Assembly: GCA_964557955.1 (NCBI GenBank)
Contig: CAZLCS010000007.1
Location: 1 to 64,000, forward strand
Direction: 5' to 3'
Source of the DNA: JALOOX01 sp964557955
GTDB taxonomy: Bacteria > Desulfobacterota > Syntrophobacteria > Syntrophobacterales > Syntrophobacteraceae
Length of the DNA stretch: 64,000 bases
Shown: positions 49,030-57,203 of the stretch, piece by piece
How the letters are laid out: each line of letters begins with the position of its first letter
Position numbering within the stretch: position 1 is the stretch's first letter
Program-made: the position numbers and the translations under genes
Notes under the pieces: model-generated
Told to the model about the DNA's origin: nothing
Databases searched by the model: none
The model's input: the letters and a program-made list of their open reading frames with translations, nothing else

Positions 49030-49067
49030 TCATCCGGGTGCAAAGAGTTCCTCAGTATTTCCCTTGT

Positions 49068-49385
49068 TCAAGTCGGCGCACCGCAGTGGGGGCAGAAACG
49101 GAAACCGGCTTCAAGGGGCGCCCCGCATTGAGAACAGTGGTCCCGTCCCATGCCTGCAGGGGGATGTCCCCCAACCGGCATATCGGGCGACGAAACCGCC
49201 CCGCATCTCTCACAGATCAGAACGGGCTCACCCCGCTTGACAGGAAAGAGCGGTATGAAGAACAGGCTCAGGTAGTGATCGATCCGTTTGAGGCGTGCTT
49301 GAGCGAGGCCGCAAACCGGGCAGAGCCGCTTCGCATCCTCCACCGTTATCGTCCTGGGCTGAATCCCGCCAATGAAGAAGAACAT
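49068..49385 (-). CDS. Zinc-ribbon protein
   Basis: A 105-residue protein beginning MFFFIGGIQPRT, with CPVCGLAQARLKRIDHYLSLFFIPLFPVKRG, then ICERCG, HCSQCG and FCPHCG: three or four zinc-ribbon half-sites. The start of the family (FFIGGIQPR) and hydrophobic LSLFFIPLFP match short zinc-ribbon proteins conserved in bacteria, of unknown role. GAGGTGG lies 5 nt before ATG 49385; the open frame extends further upstream without support. Confidence 0.8.
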   Translation of the reverse strand: MFFFIGGIQPRTITVEDAKRLCPVCGLAQARLKRIDHYLSLFFIPLFPVKRGEPVLICERCGAVSSPDMPVGGHPPAGMGRDHCSQCGAPLEAGFRFCPHCGAPT

Positions 49386-49470
49386 CCGGACCACCTCGCC
49401 TGATCTCACCAGTTCTCGCACGCGATTTATACCATAATTCCGATGAAGTAAAATACAAAGACTCAGGCGA

Positions 49471-50232
49471 TTAAAACACCCTGTGGACTTGGCGGGCCAC
49501 CCCGTCAACTGCCTTGGCCCTCGAGATGAACAGCTCGACTTTCGTGATATCCTTGATGCCCGGGCCGGCTTCCACGCCGGAGCTCACATCCACTGCGTCC
49601 GGGTTTGCCGATTCGATGGCCTCCCTCACATTCTCGGGGTCGAGCCCCCCCGCAAGCACCATGGGCAGGTTTGCGGGCAGGCGCCCGGCGGCAGCCCAGT
49701 CCCAGGTCCGGGCATTTCCCCCTGGGAGAGGCCCCCCTGCGGCCTCCACGAGGCACGCCGTCGCCGGGTAGCGAACCGCGAGAGCCAGGGGTGGATGTCC
49801 ATTCACGAAGAATACCTTGAGAACCACCAGACCTTCACTGAGCAGCCTGGCCACCAGCTCCGGAGACTCGTCGCCGTGCAGCTGAGCTCCGCGGAGCCCG
49901 CAGAATTCCACCCGTTTCATGATGGTCTCGTAGGATTCGTTGACGAAAACCCCAACGGTGCAAATCCCTGAGGGGAGCTCCCTGCAGATGGCACGGCCCT
50001 TGTCGTCGCTCACATGCCGCGGGCTCCTGGGGAAGAACACAAGGCCGATGGCGTCCGCCCCCAACCGCGCACAGGCCAGCGCCTGATCTTCGTCCGTCAA
50101 CCCACAAATTTTAACCTGCACCGACCTCGGCGACGAATCCTTTCCTCGTGATTCGATGTCTTCGGCCTTGGCACCTTCCGACCTGCTGTCGGGAGGGGTG
50201 ATCCCCTTTTCTCCACTCTCCTGCCCCTGCAT
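49471..50232 (-). CDS. trpF: Phosphoribosylanthranilate isomerase
   Basis: A (beta/alpha)8 enzyme converting N-(5-phosphoribosyl)anthranilate to CdRP in tryptophan synthesis. The general base Cys is in VKICGLTDEDQ, the acid Asp in VDVSSGVE, with GLVFFPRSPRHV, QLHGDES and LAGGLDPENV as family motifs. The open frame has about 38 residues before the fold (rich in Ser, Asp, Lys); ATG 50232 with GAGGG upstream gives 253 residues, while GTG 50121 would give the usual length. Last trp gene in the operon, 19 bases after trpC. Confidence 0.95.
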   Translation of the reverse strand: MQGQESGEKGITPPDSRSEGAKAEDIESRGKDSSPRSVQVKICGLTDEDQALACARLGADAIGLVFFPRSPRHVSDDKGRAICRELPSGICTVGVFVNESYETIMKRVEFCGLRGAQLHGDESPELVARLLSEGLVVLKVFFVNGHPPLALAVRYPATACLVEAAGGPLPGGNARTWDWAAAGRLPANLPMVLAGGLDPENVREAIESANPDAVDVSSGVEAGPGIKDITKVELFISRAKAVDGVARQVHRVF

Positions 50233-50251
50233 CACATCCCTCGTTCAGCGA

Positions 50252-51076
50252 CTATCCCCGCCCCAGCAAATGGGCCAGGAACCCTTCCGTGTCTCCGGCC
50301 CGGACCAGGCTCTCGCCGATCAGGAAGTTGTGGATGCCGGCTTCCAGAAGCTGCTCGATCTGATCTCGGCCGTGAATTCCACTCTCGGACACCAGGATCT
50401 GACCGGGCTTCCTGAAGCGGGCCAGCTCCAGGGATATCCCGATATCGGTCCGGAATGTCCGGAGATCCCGGTTGTTGATGCCGACGAGCTGCGCCCCCGT
50501 CGCGGTGGCTGCCTCGAGCTCCGGCAGTGAATGGACTTCAACCAGAGCATCCAGATCGAGCTCCCGACACAGATCGAGACAGGCCTGCAGAAACGCCGGC
50601 GCCAGCACGCGAACGATGAGCAGAATGGCGTCGGCGCCCATGGCTGCGGATTCATAGATCTGGTAGGTGGAGACGATGAAATCCTTGCGGAGCGCCGGCA
50701 GTCCGGTAGCCCCCCTGGCCGCATGAAGATCCTCGAAGCTGCCGAAAAAGAAAGAGCGGTCCGTCAGCACCGAGAGCGCTGCCGCCCCGCCGCGCTCATA
50801 GGCCGCCGCAGTTTCGGCTGCATCCAGGTCTCCACGCATCAGGCCCCTCGAGGGCGATCCGCGCTTGATTTCTGAAATGATGTTGACCCCAACAGGTCCG
50901 GGATCGGACAAGCGTTCCATAAAATGCCTGCGGTCCCGGCGCTCTTCGGCTCTCTTCCTGAGCTCGGATTCCGAAATGCGTTTCTTCGCCTCCTGCACCT
51001 CGATGAACTTGTGATCGACAATGCGTGAGAGAATATCGGACCCAACCGTTTTGGCCGCCCCTGAACCACTCATCAT
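50252..51076 (-). CDS. trpC: Indole-3-glycerol phosphate synthase
   Basis: A 274-residue (beta/alpha)8 enzyme that cyclises CdRP to indole-3-glycerol phosphate. Catalytic residues are in ISEIKRGSPSRG (Glu, Lys), LRKDFIVSTYQIYES (Lys) and LVEVHS (Glu), with VGINNRDLRTF and SESGIH near the phosphate site. Its ATG overlaps the trpD stop (ATGA at 51073-51076), so translation is coupled. Confidence 0.96.
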   Translation of the reverse strand: MMSGSGAAKTVGSDILSRIVDHKFIEVQEAKKRISESELRKRAEERRDRRHFMERLSDPGPVGVNIISEIKRGSPSRGLMRGDLDAAETAAAYERGGAAALSVLTDRSFFFGSFEDLHAARGATGLPALRKDFIVSTYQIYESAAMGADAILLIVRVLAPAFLQACLDLCRELDLDALVEVHSLPELEAATATGAQLVGINNRDLRTFRTDIGISLELARFRKPGQILVSESGIHGRDQIEQLLEAGIHNFLIGESLVRAGDTEGFLAHLLGRG

Positions 51077-52089
51077 CCATTCTCCTGCGTGAATCGAACG
51101 AGGGCTTCCAGCTTTCCGAGCGCTTCTCCCTTGTCGATAGCGGCCTCCGCCATGGCGATCCCTTCGGAGAAGTCCCGGGCTACACCGGCCGCCACGAGGG
51201 CGGCACCGGCGTTGACGACGACCACGTCCCTCCTGGGGCCCTTTTCCCCGGTGAAGATCCGTCGTGCAATGTCCGCATTGACGGTCGGGTCCCCGCCCTG
51301 AAGATCCTGAGGATTCGCGGTTCTTCCCAGGAGCTGATCGGGAGTCACATCGTAGGTCCTGATCATGCCGTCATTGAGCTCCGAGACACGCGTCGGCGCG
51401 CAAATGGAGATTTCGTCCAGGCCGTCGTGGCCATGCACCACGAAGGCGCGCCTCGTCCCGAGGAGCTTGAGAGCCTGGGCGAACATCTCCGTCAACTCGG
51501 GCGCGAATACACCCAGGAGCTGGCAGTTGGCGCCCGCCGGATTGGTGAGAGGGCCCAGCATGTTGAAAATCGAGCGGATTCCCACTTCCTTCCTGGCCTT
51601 GGCCGCGTGCTTCATGGCCCCGTGAAAGATGGGGGCGAACAGGAACCCGATCCCGAGGGACTGCACGGCCTCCTCCACAAGCTCGGGCACGATGTCCAGC
51701 CGCACCCCCAGCGCTTCGAGAACGTCGGCACTGCCGCACTGGCTCGACACGGAACGGTTCCCGTGCTTGGCCACCGTGACTCCGCAGCCGGCCACGACAA
51801 ACGCCGCAGTAGTCGAAATGTTGAAGGTATTGGAACGATCGCCTCCCGTACCACAAGTGTCCACCACGGGATCCGCCGCCACCTGGATTCTTGTGGCTTT
51901 GCGCCGCATGGCCCGGGCGGCTCCAGCCAGCTCGGAAAACGTCTCTCCCTTGGTGGCCAGAGCCGCCATGAACGCACCGATCTGAGCATCCGTCGCGCCG
52001 CCCGACATGATCTCCGTCATGACCTCAGCCATTTCGGCTTCCTGCAGGTCCTCCCTTTGAATGATCTTCTTCAAAGAATCCAGAAACAT
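51073..52089 (-). CDS. trpD: Anthranilate phosphoribosyltransferase
   Basis: A 338-residue enzyme joining PRPP to anthranilate. The PRPP-binding motif DTCGTGGDRSNTFNIST, KHGNRSVSSQCGSADVLEALG, and FLFAPIFHGAMKH are all present. GGGAG lies 9 nt before ATG 52089. It is separated from trpG by a 260-base repeat-rich stretch, unlike the tight spacing of the other trp genes. Confidence 0.96.
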   Translation of the reverse strand: MFLDSLKKIIQREDLQEAEMAEVMTEIMSGGATDAQIGAFMAALATKGETFSELAGAARAMRRKATRIQVAADPVVDTCGTGGDRSNTFNISTTAAFVVAGCGVTVAKHGNRSVSSQCGSADVLEALGVRLDIVPELVEEAVQSLGIGFLFAPIFHGAMKHAAKARKEVGIRSIFNMLGPLTNPAGANCQLLGVFAPELTEMFAQALKLLGTRRAFVVHGHDGLDEISICAPTRVSELNDGMIRTYDVTPDQLLGRTANPQDLQGGDPTVNADIARRIFTGEKGPRRDVVVVNAGAALVAAGVARDFSEGIAMAEAAIDKGEALGKLEALVRFTQENG

Positions 52090-52112
52090 GATTCACTGCT
52101 CCCCTTCTTTTC

Positions 52113-52346
52113 GGTTTCGAGTTTCGAGTTTCGAGTTTCAGGTTTCGAGTCTCGAGTTCCAGGTTTCACATCTCAGTACATCTCCACACTATTGAGTGTC
52201 CAATACTTGAGTCGTCATTCCGGCCGTTTTCAAGCCGGAATCCACAAAAGAAATCTGGGTGCGGGCTACAGGACTGCCGGCATGACGAGGTGAAGACGCA
52301 CATATGCAGCTGTGAACCTCCAAAGCCGTAACTCGAAACTCGAGAC
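52113..52346. repeat. Repeat cluster inside the trp operon (between trpG and trpD)
   Basis: Left: near-tandem TTTCGAG/TTTCAGG units (52113-52169). Middle: TCGTCATTCCGGC (52212-52224) and GCCGGCATGACGA (52276-52288), 12 of 13 paired, enclosing a perfect ATTCCGGC/GCCGGAAT hairpin (52217-52241). Right: inverted ACTCGAAACTCGAG (52331-52344). The arrangement looks like a small non-autonomous element nested in another repeat. Confidence 0.7.
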
Positions 52347-52349
52347 CTT

Positions 52350-52940
52350 TCAAAGCATCCAGCGGTTGCCCGCCTGAGCCATTTCCAGGAAATTGCGCAG
52401 AAGCCGCTTTCCCACCTGGGTCATGATGGATTCCGGGTGAAACTGAATGCCTTCCGTTGGGTGATCGCGGTGACGCACCCCCATGATTTCGCCATCTTCG
52501 GAGTCGGCGGTGATCTCCAGGCATTGGGGCAGATCCTCCCTGGATACGACCAGGGAGTGGTATCGCATGGCCTGAAAAGGGCTCTTGATCCCCCGGAAAA
52601 CCCCTTTCCCGTCCGCCGTGATCGTGGACGTCTTCCCGTGCATCAGCTGTTTGGCCCGGATCACGCTGCCGCCAAAGGCTGCCCCAATGGCCTGGTGCCC
52701 CAGGCAGACCCCCAGGATCGGAACGCTCCCCGAAAGACGCTGAATCAATTCCACGCAAATCCCGGCCTCTGCAGGCGTACAAGGTCCCGGTGAGATCACG
52801 ATCCCCTCGGGCTTCCAGCCAGCCACCTCCTCCACCGTCACAGCGTCGTTGCGGACCACCCGGACATCGGCTCCCAGCATCTGGAGATACTGTACCAGAT
52901 TGTAGGTGAACGAGTCGTAGTTATCGATCATTGCGATCAT
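52350..52940 (-). CDS. trpG: Anthranilate synthase component II (glutamine amidotransferase)
   Basis: A 196-residue class I amidotransferase supplying ammonia to TrpE. The triad is Cys in GVCLGHQAIGAAFGG, and His-Glu in QFHPESI. IDNYDSFTYNLVQYL and ISPGPCTPAEAG are TrpG/PabA signatures. Start ATG 52940 overlaps the trpE stop (ATGA). May also serve p-aminobenzoate synthesis. Confidence 0.95.
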   Translation of the reverse strand: MIAMIDNYDSFTYNLVQYLQMLGADVRVVRNDAVTVEEVAGWKPEGIVISPGPCTPAEAGICVELIQRLSGSVPILGVCLGHQAIGAAFGGSVIRAKQLMHGKTSTITADGKGVFRGIKSPFQAMRYHSLVVSREDLPQCLEITADSEDGEIMGVRHRDHPTEGIQFHPESIMTQVGKRLLRNFLEMAQAGNRWML

Positions 52941-54418
52941 GATGAGCCTCCCTGTCGAATCAGCTGAAGGGCCCGCTGGATGGCCATGGCCTTGTTGACC
53001 GTCTCCACGCGCTCGCGCTCGGGATCGGAATCCGCCACGATTCCCGCACCCGCCCGGACTGTCAGGCAGCCGTCATGGATGCAGGCGGTGCGGATGGTGA
53101 TGGCCAGATCCATGTTGCCCGTGAACGAAATGTAGCCGATGGCTCCACCGTAAGGTCCTCGGGACTGCCGCTCGAGCTCGGAGATGATCTCCATGGCCCG
53201 GATCTTCGGTGCGCCGCTGAGGGTTCCCGCCGGAAAAGTGGCCCGGATGAGATCCCAGGCATCGCAGTCCGATTTCAGATCGCACGTGATGTTCGAAACC
53301 AGATGCATCACGTGGGAGTAGCGCTCCACGACCATGAGATCCGTCACCTGCACGGACCCGATTTCCGCAATGCGCCCCAGGTCGTTGCGCCCCAGGTCCA
53401 CCAGCATCAGGTGCTCCGCCCGCTCCTTGGGGTCCTGGAGCAGCTCGTCGGCCAACTGGCGGTCCTGCTGTTCCGTCGCTCCCCTTGGACGGGTTCCGGC
53501 AATGGGTCTGAGCGTGGCCACTCCGTTTTCCAGCCTCACCATGGTCTCCGGAGACGAACCCACCAGCACTGTGTCATCCAGGTGCATGAAGAAGAGGTAA
53601 GGAGATGGGTTAATGTAGCGCTGAGCCCGATACAGCCACCAGGGATGGATGGGATCCCTGCACTCGAAAGGCTGCGAGAGAACGGTCTGGATAACGTCGC
53701 CGGCCCCGATGTACTCTTTCACACGCAGGACCTGCGAACGAAACGACTCAGGGTCGATGGGGGTTTCCAGATGGTAGCTGCCGCTCACTTTCGCAGCGGG
53801 TTCGGAAATGCACTGAGCCAGCTCCTGCTGCATGGCGTTGATGGAGGCCAGGGCGGCTTCGTAAGTCACCTCGGGAGGCACACCGTCCAGAAAGGCATAG
53901 GACACCAGAGCCAGGGTATGACGCACGTTGTCGAAGATGAAGAGGCGGTCGGGAAGGATGAACCGCGCCAGGGGAAGCGCATCGTCGTGATGCACGGGAA
54001 TGGACTCGAAGAAAGACACGGACTCGTAAGTCAGGTATCCCACCAGCCCACCCCAGAAACGCGGCAGTTCGGCAAGGGACACCGGTTTGAATTGCGCCAT
54101 GAAAGAGCGCAAGACCGAGAAGGGATCTCCGTGGTGCTCGATAGCCCGGGTCTCCTTTGCATCCTCGATCTCCACGCGGTCCCGATACACGCGGAGCATG
54201 GCCCGGGCCGAAGCACCCAGAAAGCTGAAACGCCCCCACCGCTCCCCACCTTCGACACTCTCCAGCAGAAAGACCGGCCCGGCATCACGATACACTTTGG
54301 CCAGAACCGAAAGGGGGGTTTCCGTATCGGCAAGGATTTCACAGCATACGGGGATGACGTTCCCCTTCTGAGCCAAATCCAGAAATTCCTCCCTGGAGGG
54401 AAATGAGCGTATCTTCAT
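52937..54418 (-). CDS. trpE: Anthranilate synthase component I
   Basis: A 493-residue chorismate-utilising enzyme. The C-terminal chorismate-binding signatures are complete: IAGTRPRGATEQQDRQLADELL, DLGRNDLGRIAEIGSV, FPAGTLSGAPKIRAMEII and AGAGIVADSDPERE. The N-terminal Trp feedback region is LLESVEGGERWGRFSFLG, with the LLES element known to bind tryptophan. Begins 15 bases after aroF. Confidence 0.96.
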   Translation of the reverse strand: MKIRSFPSREEFLDLAQKGNVIPVCCEILADTETPLSVLAKVYRDAGPVFLLESVEGGERWGRFSFLGASARAMLRVYRDRVEIEDAKETRAIEHHGDPFSVLRSFMAQFKPVSLAELPRFWGGLVGYLTYESVSFFESIPVHHDDALPLARFILPDRLFIFDNVRHTLALVSYAFLDGVPPEVTYEAALASINAMQQELAQCISEPAAKVSGSYHLETPIDPESFRSQVLRVKEYIGAGDVIQTVLSQPFECRDPIHPWWLYRAQRYINPSPYLFFMHLDDTVLVGSSPETMVRLENGVATLRPIAGTRPRGATEQQDRQLADELLQDPKERAEHLMLVDLGRNDLGRIAEIGSVQVTDLMVVERYSHVMHLVSNITCDLKSDCDAWDLIRATFPAGTLSGAPKIRAMEIISELERQSRGPYGGAIGYISFTGNMDLAITIRTACIHDGCLTVRAGAGIVADSDPERERVETVNKAMAIQRALQLIRQGGSS

Positions 54419-54433
54419 ATCGTTTCCCTCCTC

Positions 54434-55477
54434 TCACGCGCTGCGCCTGATGCCCGCCAGGTTATCCTGGTACGGGCTGAACATAGTATGAATGGAGCGC
54501 ACCTGCCGGCACAGCTCCTCAAACTGCTCGGGATAGAGGGACTGGGCTCCGTCGCTGAGGGCCGTCTCCGGAGCGTGGTGCACTTCGACCATCAGCCCAT
54601 GGGCCCCCACGGCCACCGAAGCACGACTGAGAGGGATGACCTGATTTCGCCGTCCCGCCGCATGGCTGGGATCGGCGATGATGGGCAGATGGCTCTCCTT
54701 CTGGACGACCGGAATCGCCGAAAGATCCAAAGTGTTGCGGCTGTGGTGGGCAAAGGTCCGGACACCCCGTTCACACAGGATGACGTTGGGGTTGCCGCCT
54801 TCCATGATGTATTCCGCCGCCATCAGCCATTCTTCGATGGTCGCGGCCAGACCCCGCTTGAGGAGAACGGCCTTGGTCGACCTGCCGGCACGCCGCAGCA
54901 GGCTGAAGTTCTGCATGTTGCGAGCTCCGATCTGGATCACGTCGGCATAGGCCTCCACCAGGTCGAGAACCTCATGATCCATGGCCTCGGTCACCACGGG
55001 CATTCCCGTTTCCTCGCGAACCCTGGCCAGGATCTTGAGCCCCTCTTCGCCAAGCCCCTGGAATGCGTAGGGCGACGTCCTCGGCTTGAAGGCCCCGCCC
55101 CGGAAGAGCTGAGCCCCCGCCTTTTTCACGTGTCGAGCGATGGTGAGGGCCTGCTCCTCGCTTTCGACGGCACAGGGGCCCGCAATCATCGTGAGGTGTC
55201 CGTTGCCGATCTCCACATCTCCCACCCGAACGACCGTATCATCCAGCTGGAACTCCCGACTGACCAGCTTGAAGGGTTTGGTGACGGGGATGACTTCCTT
55301 GACTCCGGCAAGTCCGAGAAACATCGATGCGTCCACGGCCCCATGGTTGTGGAGCACTCCAATGGCCACCCTCTGACCACCCGGTATCGGCCTGGCCGTG
55401 TACCCCCTCGCCTCGATAGCGGCCACCGCTGCATCGATCTCAGCCGGGGTAGCCTGTTGATCCATCACAATCAGCAT
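54434..55477 (-). CDS. aroF: 3-deoxy-7-phosphoheptulonate synthase (DAHP synthase, class I beta)
   Basis: A 347-residue DAHP synthase catalysing the first step of aromatic synthesis from PEP and erythrose 4-phosphate. Residues 1-70 form a ferredoxin-like regulatory domain (MLIVMDQQATPAEIDAAV...GGQRVAIGVLHN), then the barrel: MIAGPCAVESEEQ, FRGGAFKPRTSPYAFQGL, VTEAMDH, RNMQNF and DPSHAAGRR. AAAGGAG lies 6 nt before ATG 55477. First structural gene after the trp attenuator, so aromatic flux is matched to tryptophan need. Confidence 0.95.
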   Translation of the reverse strand: MLIVMDQQATPAEIDAAVAAIEARGYTARPIPGGQRVAIGVLHNHGAVDASMFLGLAGVKEVIPVTKPFKLVSREFQLDDTVVRVGDVEIGNGHLTMIAGPCAVESEEQALTIARHVKKAGAQLFRGGAFKPRTSPYAFQGLGEEGLKILARVREETGMPVVTEAMDHEVLDLVEAYADVIQIGARNMQNFSLLRRAGRSTKAVLLKRGLAATIEEWLMAAEYIMEGGNPNVILCERGVRTFAHHSRNTLDLSAIPVVQKESHLPIIADPSHAAGRRNQVIPLSRASVAVGAHGLMVEVHHAPETALSDGAQSLYPEQFEELCRQVRSIHTMFSPYQDNLAGIRRSA

Positions 55478-55579
55478 TTCAAGCTCCTTTCAGTCTTCCT
55501 CTGGTTCGTCCTTTTGTTCTGCAATTCGAGACCTCAACACCCCCAAAATGGAAGGGGGCCGCAGGATGACTCCCACGAC

Positions 55580-55623
55580 CCCCAAAAAAGCAAAAGGACC
55601 GTGGGCCAGGTGGCCCACGGTCC
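55580..55623 (-). terminator. trp attenuator terminator
   Basis: On the minus strand a perfect 12-pair hairpin GGACCGTGGGCC/GGCCCACGGTCC (55623-55596, 4-base loop) is followed by a T-rich tract (TTTTGCTTTTTTG). It lies 36 bases after the trpL stop codon and about 100 before aroF: a classical transcription attenuator. Confidence 0.85.
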
Positions 55624-55659
55624 TTGATCTTCACACTCAAACTGATGGTTCAGCTCCAG

Positions 55660-55740
55660 CTAAAGCCCGTCGGCACACCCCTCGCCTGTTCCGCACCACC
55701 AGCGCCAGAAACGAATTTGCGTGTTACAGGGCTTCAACAT
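55660..55740 (-). CDS. trpL: trp leader peptide
   Basis: A 26-codon frame (ATG 55740 to TAG 55660) with three Trp codons clustered as W12-R-W14-W15, in a peptide that opens MLKPCNTQIRF. GGAG lies upstream. Ribosome stalling at the Trp codons under starvation would favour an antiterminator and prevent the hairpin at 55596-55623. It is too short for standard gene calling. Confidence 0.85.
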   Translation of the reverse strand: MLKPCNTQIRFWRWWCGTGEGCADGL

Positions 55741-55788
55741 GCTGTCTTCTACTCCAATGCGCTTCCAAAAAATCGTGCCATGCCATCC

Positions 55789-55817
55789 CAATAAACCCAG
55801 CGGGGCGGCCATGTCAA
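55789..55817 (-). promoter_or_regulatory. Promoter of the trpL-aroF-trpEGDCF operon
   Basis: Minus strand: TTGACA (55817-55812), 17 bases, TTATTG (55794-55789). Transcription would begin near 55782, about 40 bases before trpL. Confidence 0.6.
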
Positions 55818-55856
55818 GTCATTTGTTGCCAACGGACATTTGTCGGGCGCCACACC

Positions 55857-57047
55857 TCAGGGCTTCAACATGACCCATTTCCCCTTCTCCACCTTCACCA
55901 TGACCATGGAATCCGTCCCCAGGCCGTTGTGGTCCTCGGCGGTGAGGTTGTAGATGCCGCTGACTCCGACATATCCCTGGGTCTTCTCGATGGCGGCCCT
56001 CAGCGGTTCGGGGTCGGAGCCGACCTCGCGCAGGGCATTGGCCAGAATATAGATGGCGTCCCAGGCATATCCCGAATGGGTATTGATGGGATACTGCTTG
56101 TCGTAGTGGTACACTTCCGTATAGAGGTTGATGAATTCCTGGATTACGGCTTTCTGAGGGTCGGTGTCCGGGAGCTGGTCCACCACCATGAGCTTGGTGG
56201 ACGGCATGATGCTGCCCTCTGCAGCCTCGCCGGCCAACTCAATGTACTTGGGATCCGGCTGTCCATGGCACTGGACCAGCGGGATGGTCAATCCCAGCTG
56301 CTTGACATTCTTGGCCACACGAGCCCCTGCAGGCCCGATGGTCCAGCAGATGAGCGCCTGGGCGCCCGTTTCCCGGGTCTTGATGATCTGCGGCGTCATG
56401 TCCGTGTCGCTGACGGCAAAGACTTCCTGGGCCACGATCTCCAGTCCGAACTCGGGGGCAAGCTTCTCCAGCCAAGCCGCGCCGTCTTTGCCGAAGCCGT
56501 CGGAAGCGGTGAGCAGGGCCACCTTGGTCATTTTCTGGGAACGGAGATAGTCGTAGACCTTCTTCACCGCAACAGATGTGCGCTGAGGCGTTTTGAATGT
56601 CCAGTTGAAAGGACCGAATTTACCTCCGGCGATCACGGGATCGCCGCCGATGGTCATGATGACCGGCACATGAGCGGTATCCTCAAAGAAAGGCTTCACC
56701 GCCATACCTTCGTCCGTGCGCGTGGGGCCGATGACAGCGACAACCTTTTCCTGCTCAACAAGGCGCTTGGCCACCATCAAAGCTTTTGTCGGCTCGCTTT
56801 CCGTATCGCCTACCACCAGCTCGAGCTTACGTTTGTTGACACCCCCGTGCTTGTTGATCTTGTCCACCACCATCTGGGCTACCAGTTTCGTGGGTGTCCC
56901 GATGGTCGCGGCAGGACCGGACAGAGCAAAGAAGGCTCCGATCCGGATCGGCTGGTCTTCAGCACCCATGGCCGGAATCACGCCTGAAAAAACGAACAGG
57001 GCGCCGAGCATGCACACCAAAAGCCCCCTCAATCTTCTGAACTGCAT
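55857..57047 (-). CDS. Branched-chain amino-acid-type ABC substrate-binding protein
   Basis: A 396-residue periplasmic binding protein of the LivJ/type I fold. A signal peptide (LLVCMLGALFVFSGVIPAMGA) precedes the mature start IRIGAFFALSGPAATIGTPT, the family opening; later VVAVIGPTRTDEGMAVKPF and LLTASDGFGKDGAAWLEKL are ligand-cleft regions. Situated downstream of paaK in the same direction, it may bind an aromatic or branched-chain acid rather than an amino acid. No liv permease genes are in the window. GGAGGAGG precedes ATG 57047. Confidence 0.92.
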   Translation of the reverse strand: MQFRRLRGLLVCMLGALFVFSGVIPAMGAEDQPIRIGAFFALSGPAATIGTPTKLVAQMVVDKINKHGGVNKRKLELVVGDTESEPTKALMVAKRLVEQEKVVAVIGPTRTDEGMAVKPFFEDTAHVPVIMTIGGDPVIAGGKFGPFNWTFKTPQRTSVAVKKVYDYLRSQKMTKVALLTASDGFGKDGAAWLEKLAPEFGLEIVAQEVFAVSDTDMTPQIIKTRETGAQALICWTIGPAGARVAKNVKQLGLTIPLVQCHGQPDPKYIELAGEAAEGSIMPSTKLMVVDQLPDTDPQKAVIQEFINLYTEVYHYDKQYPINTHSGYAWDAIYILANALREVGSDPEPLRAAIEKTQGYVGVSGIYNLTAEDHNGLGTDSMVMVKVEKGKWVMLKP

Positions 57048-57067
57048 GGTCCTCCTCCTCCTTCTTT

Positions 57068-57105
57068 GGTTTCGAGTTTCAGGTTTCAGGTTTCAGGTTT
57101 CGAGT
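57068..57105. repeat. TTTCGAG/TTTCAGG-type repeat, locus 3
   Basis: Tandem 7-base units (GTTTCGA, GTTTCAG repeated) between paaK and the binding-protein gene, same family as at 48166 and 52113. Confidence 0.65.
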
Positions 57106-57203
57106 AATATGTTCCCGGTCCGCAGTCCCCGGTCTCGGCTTCTGACTCTGCCCTCCTCCCAATGAAACCTGACTTCCGATTTCCGTTTTCCGCCCAGCGA
57201 TTC

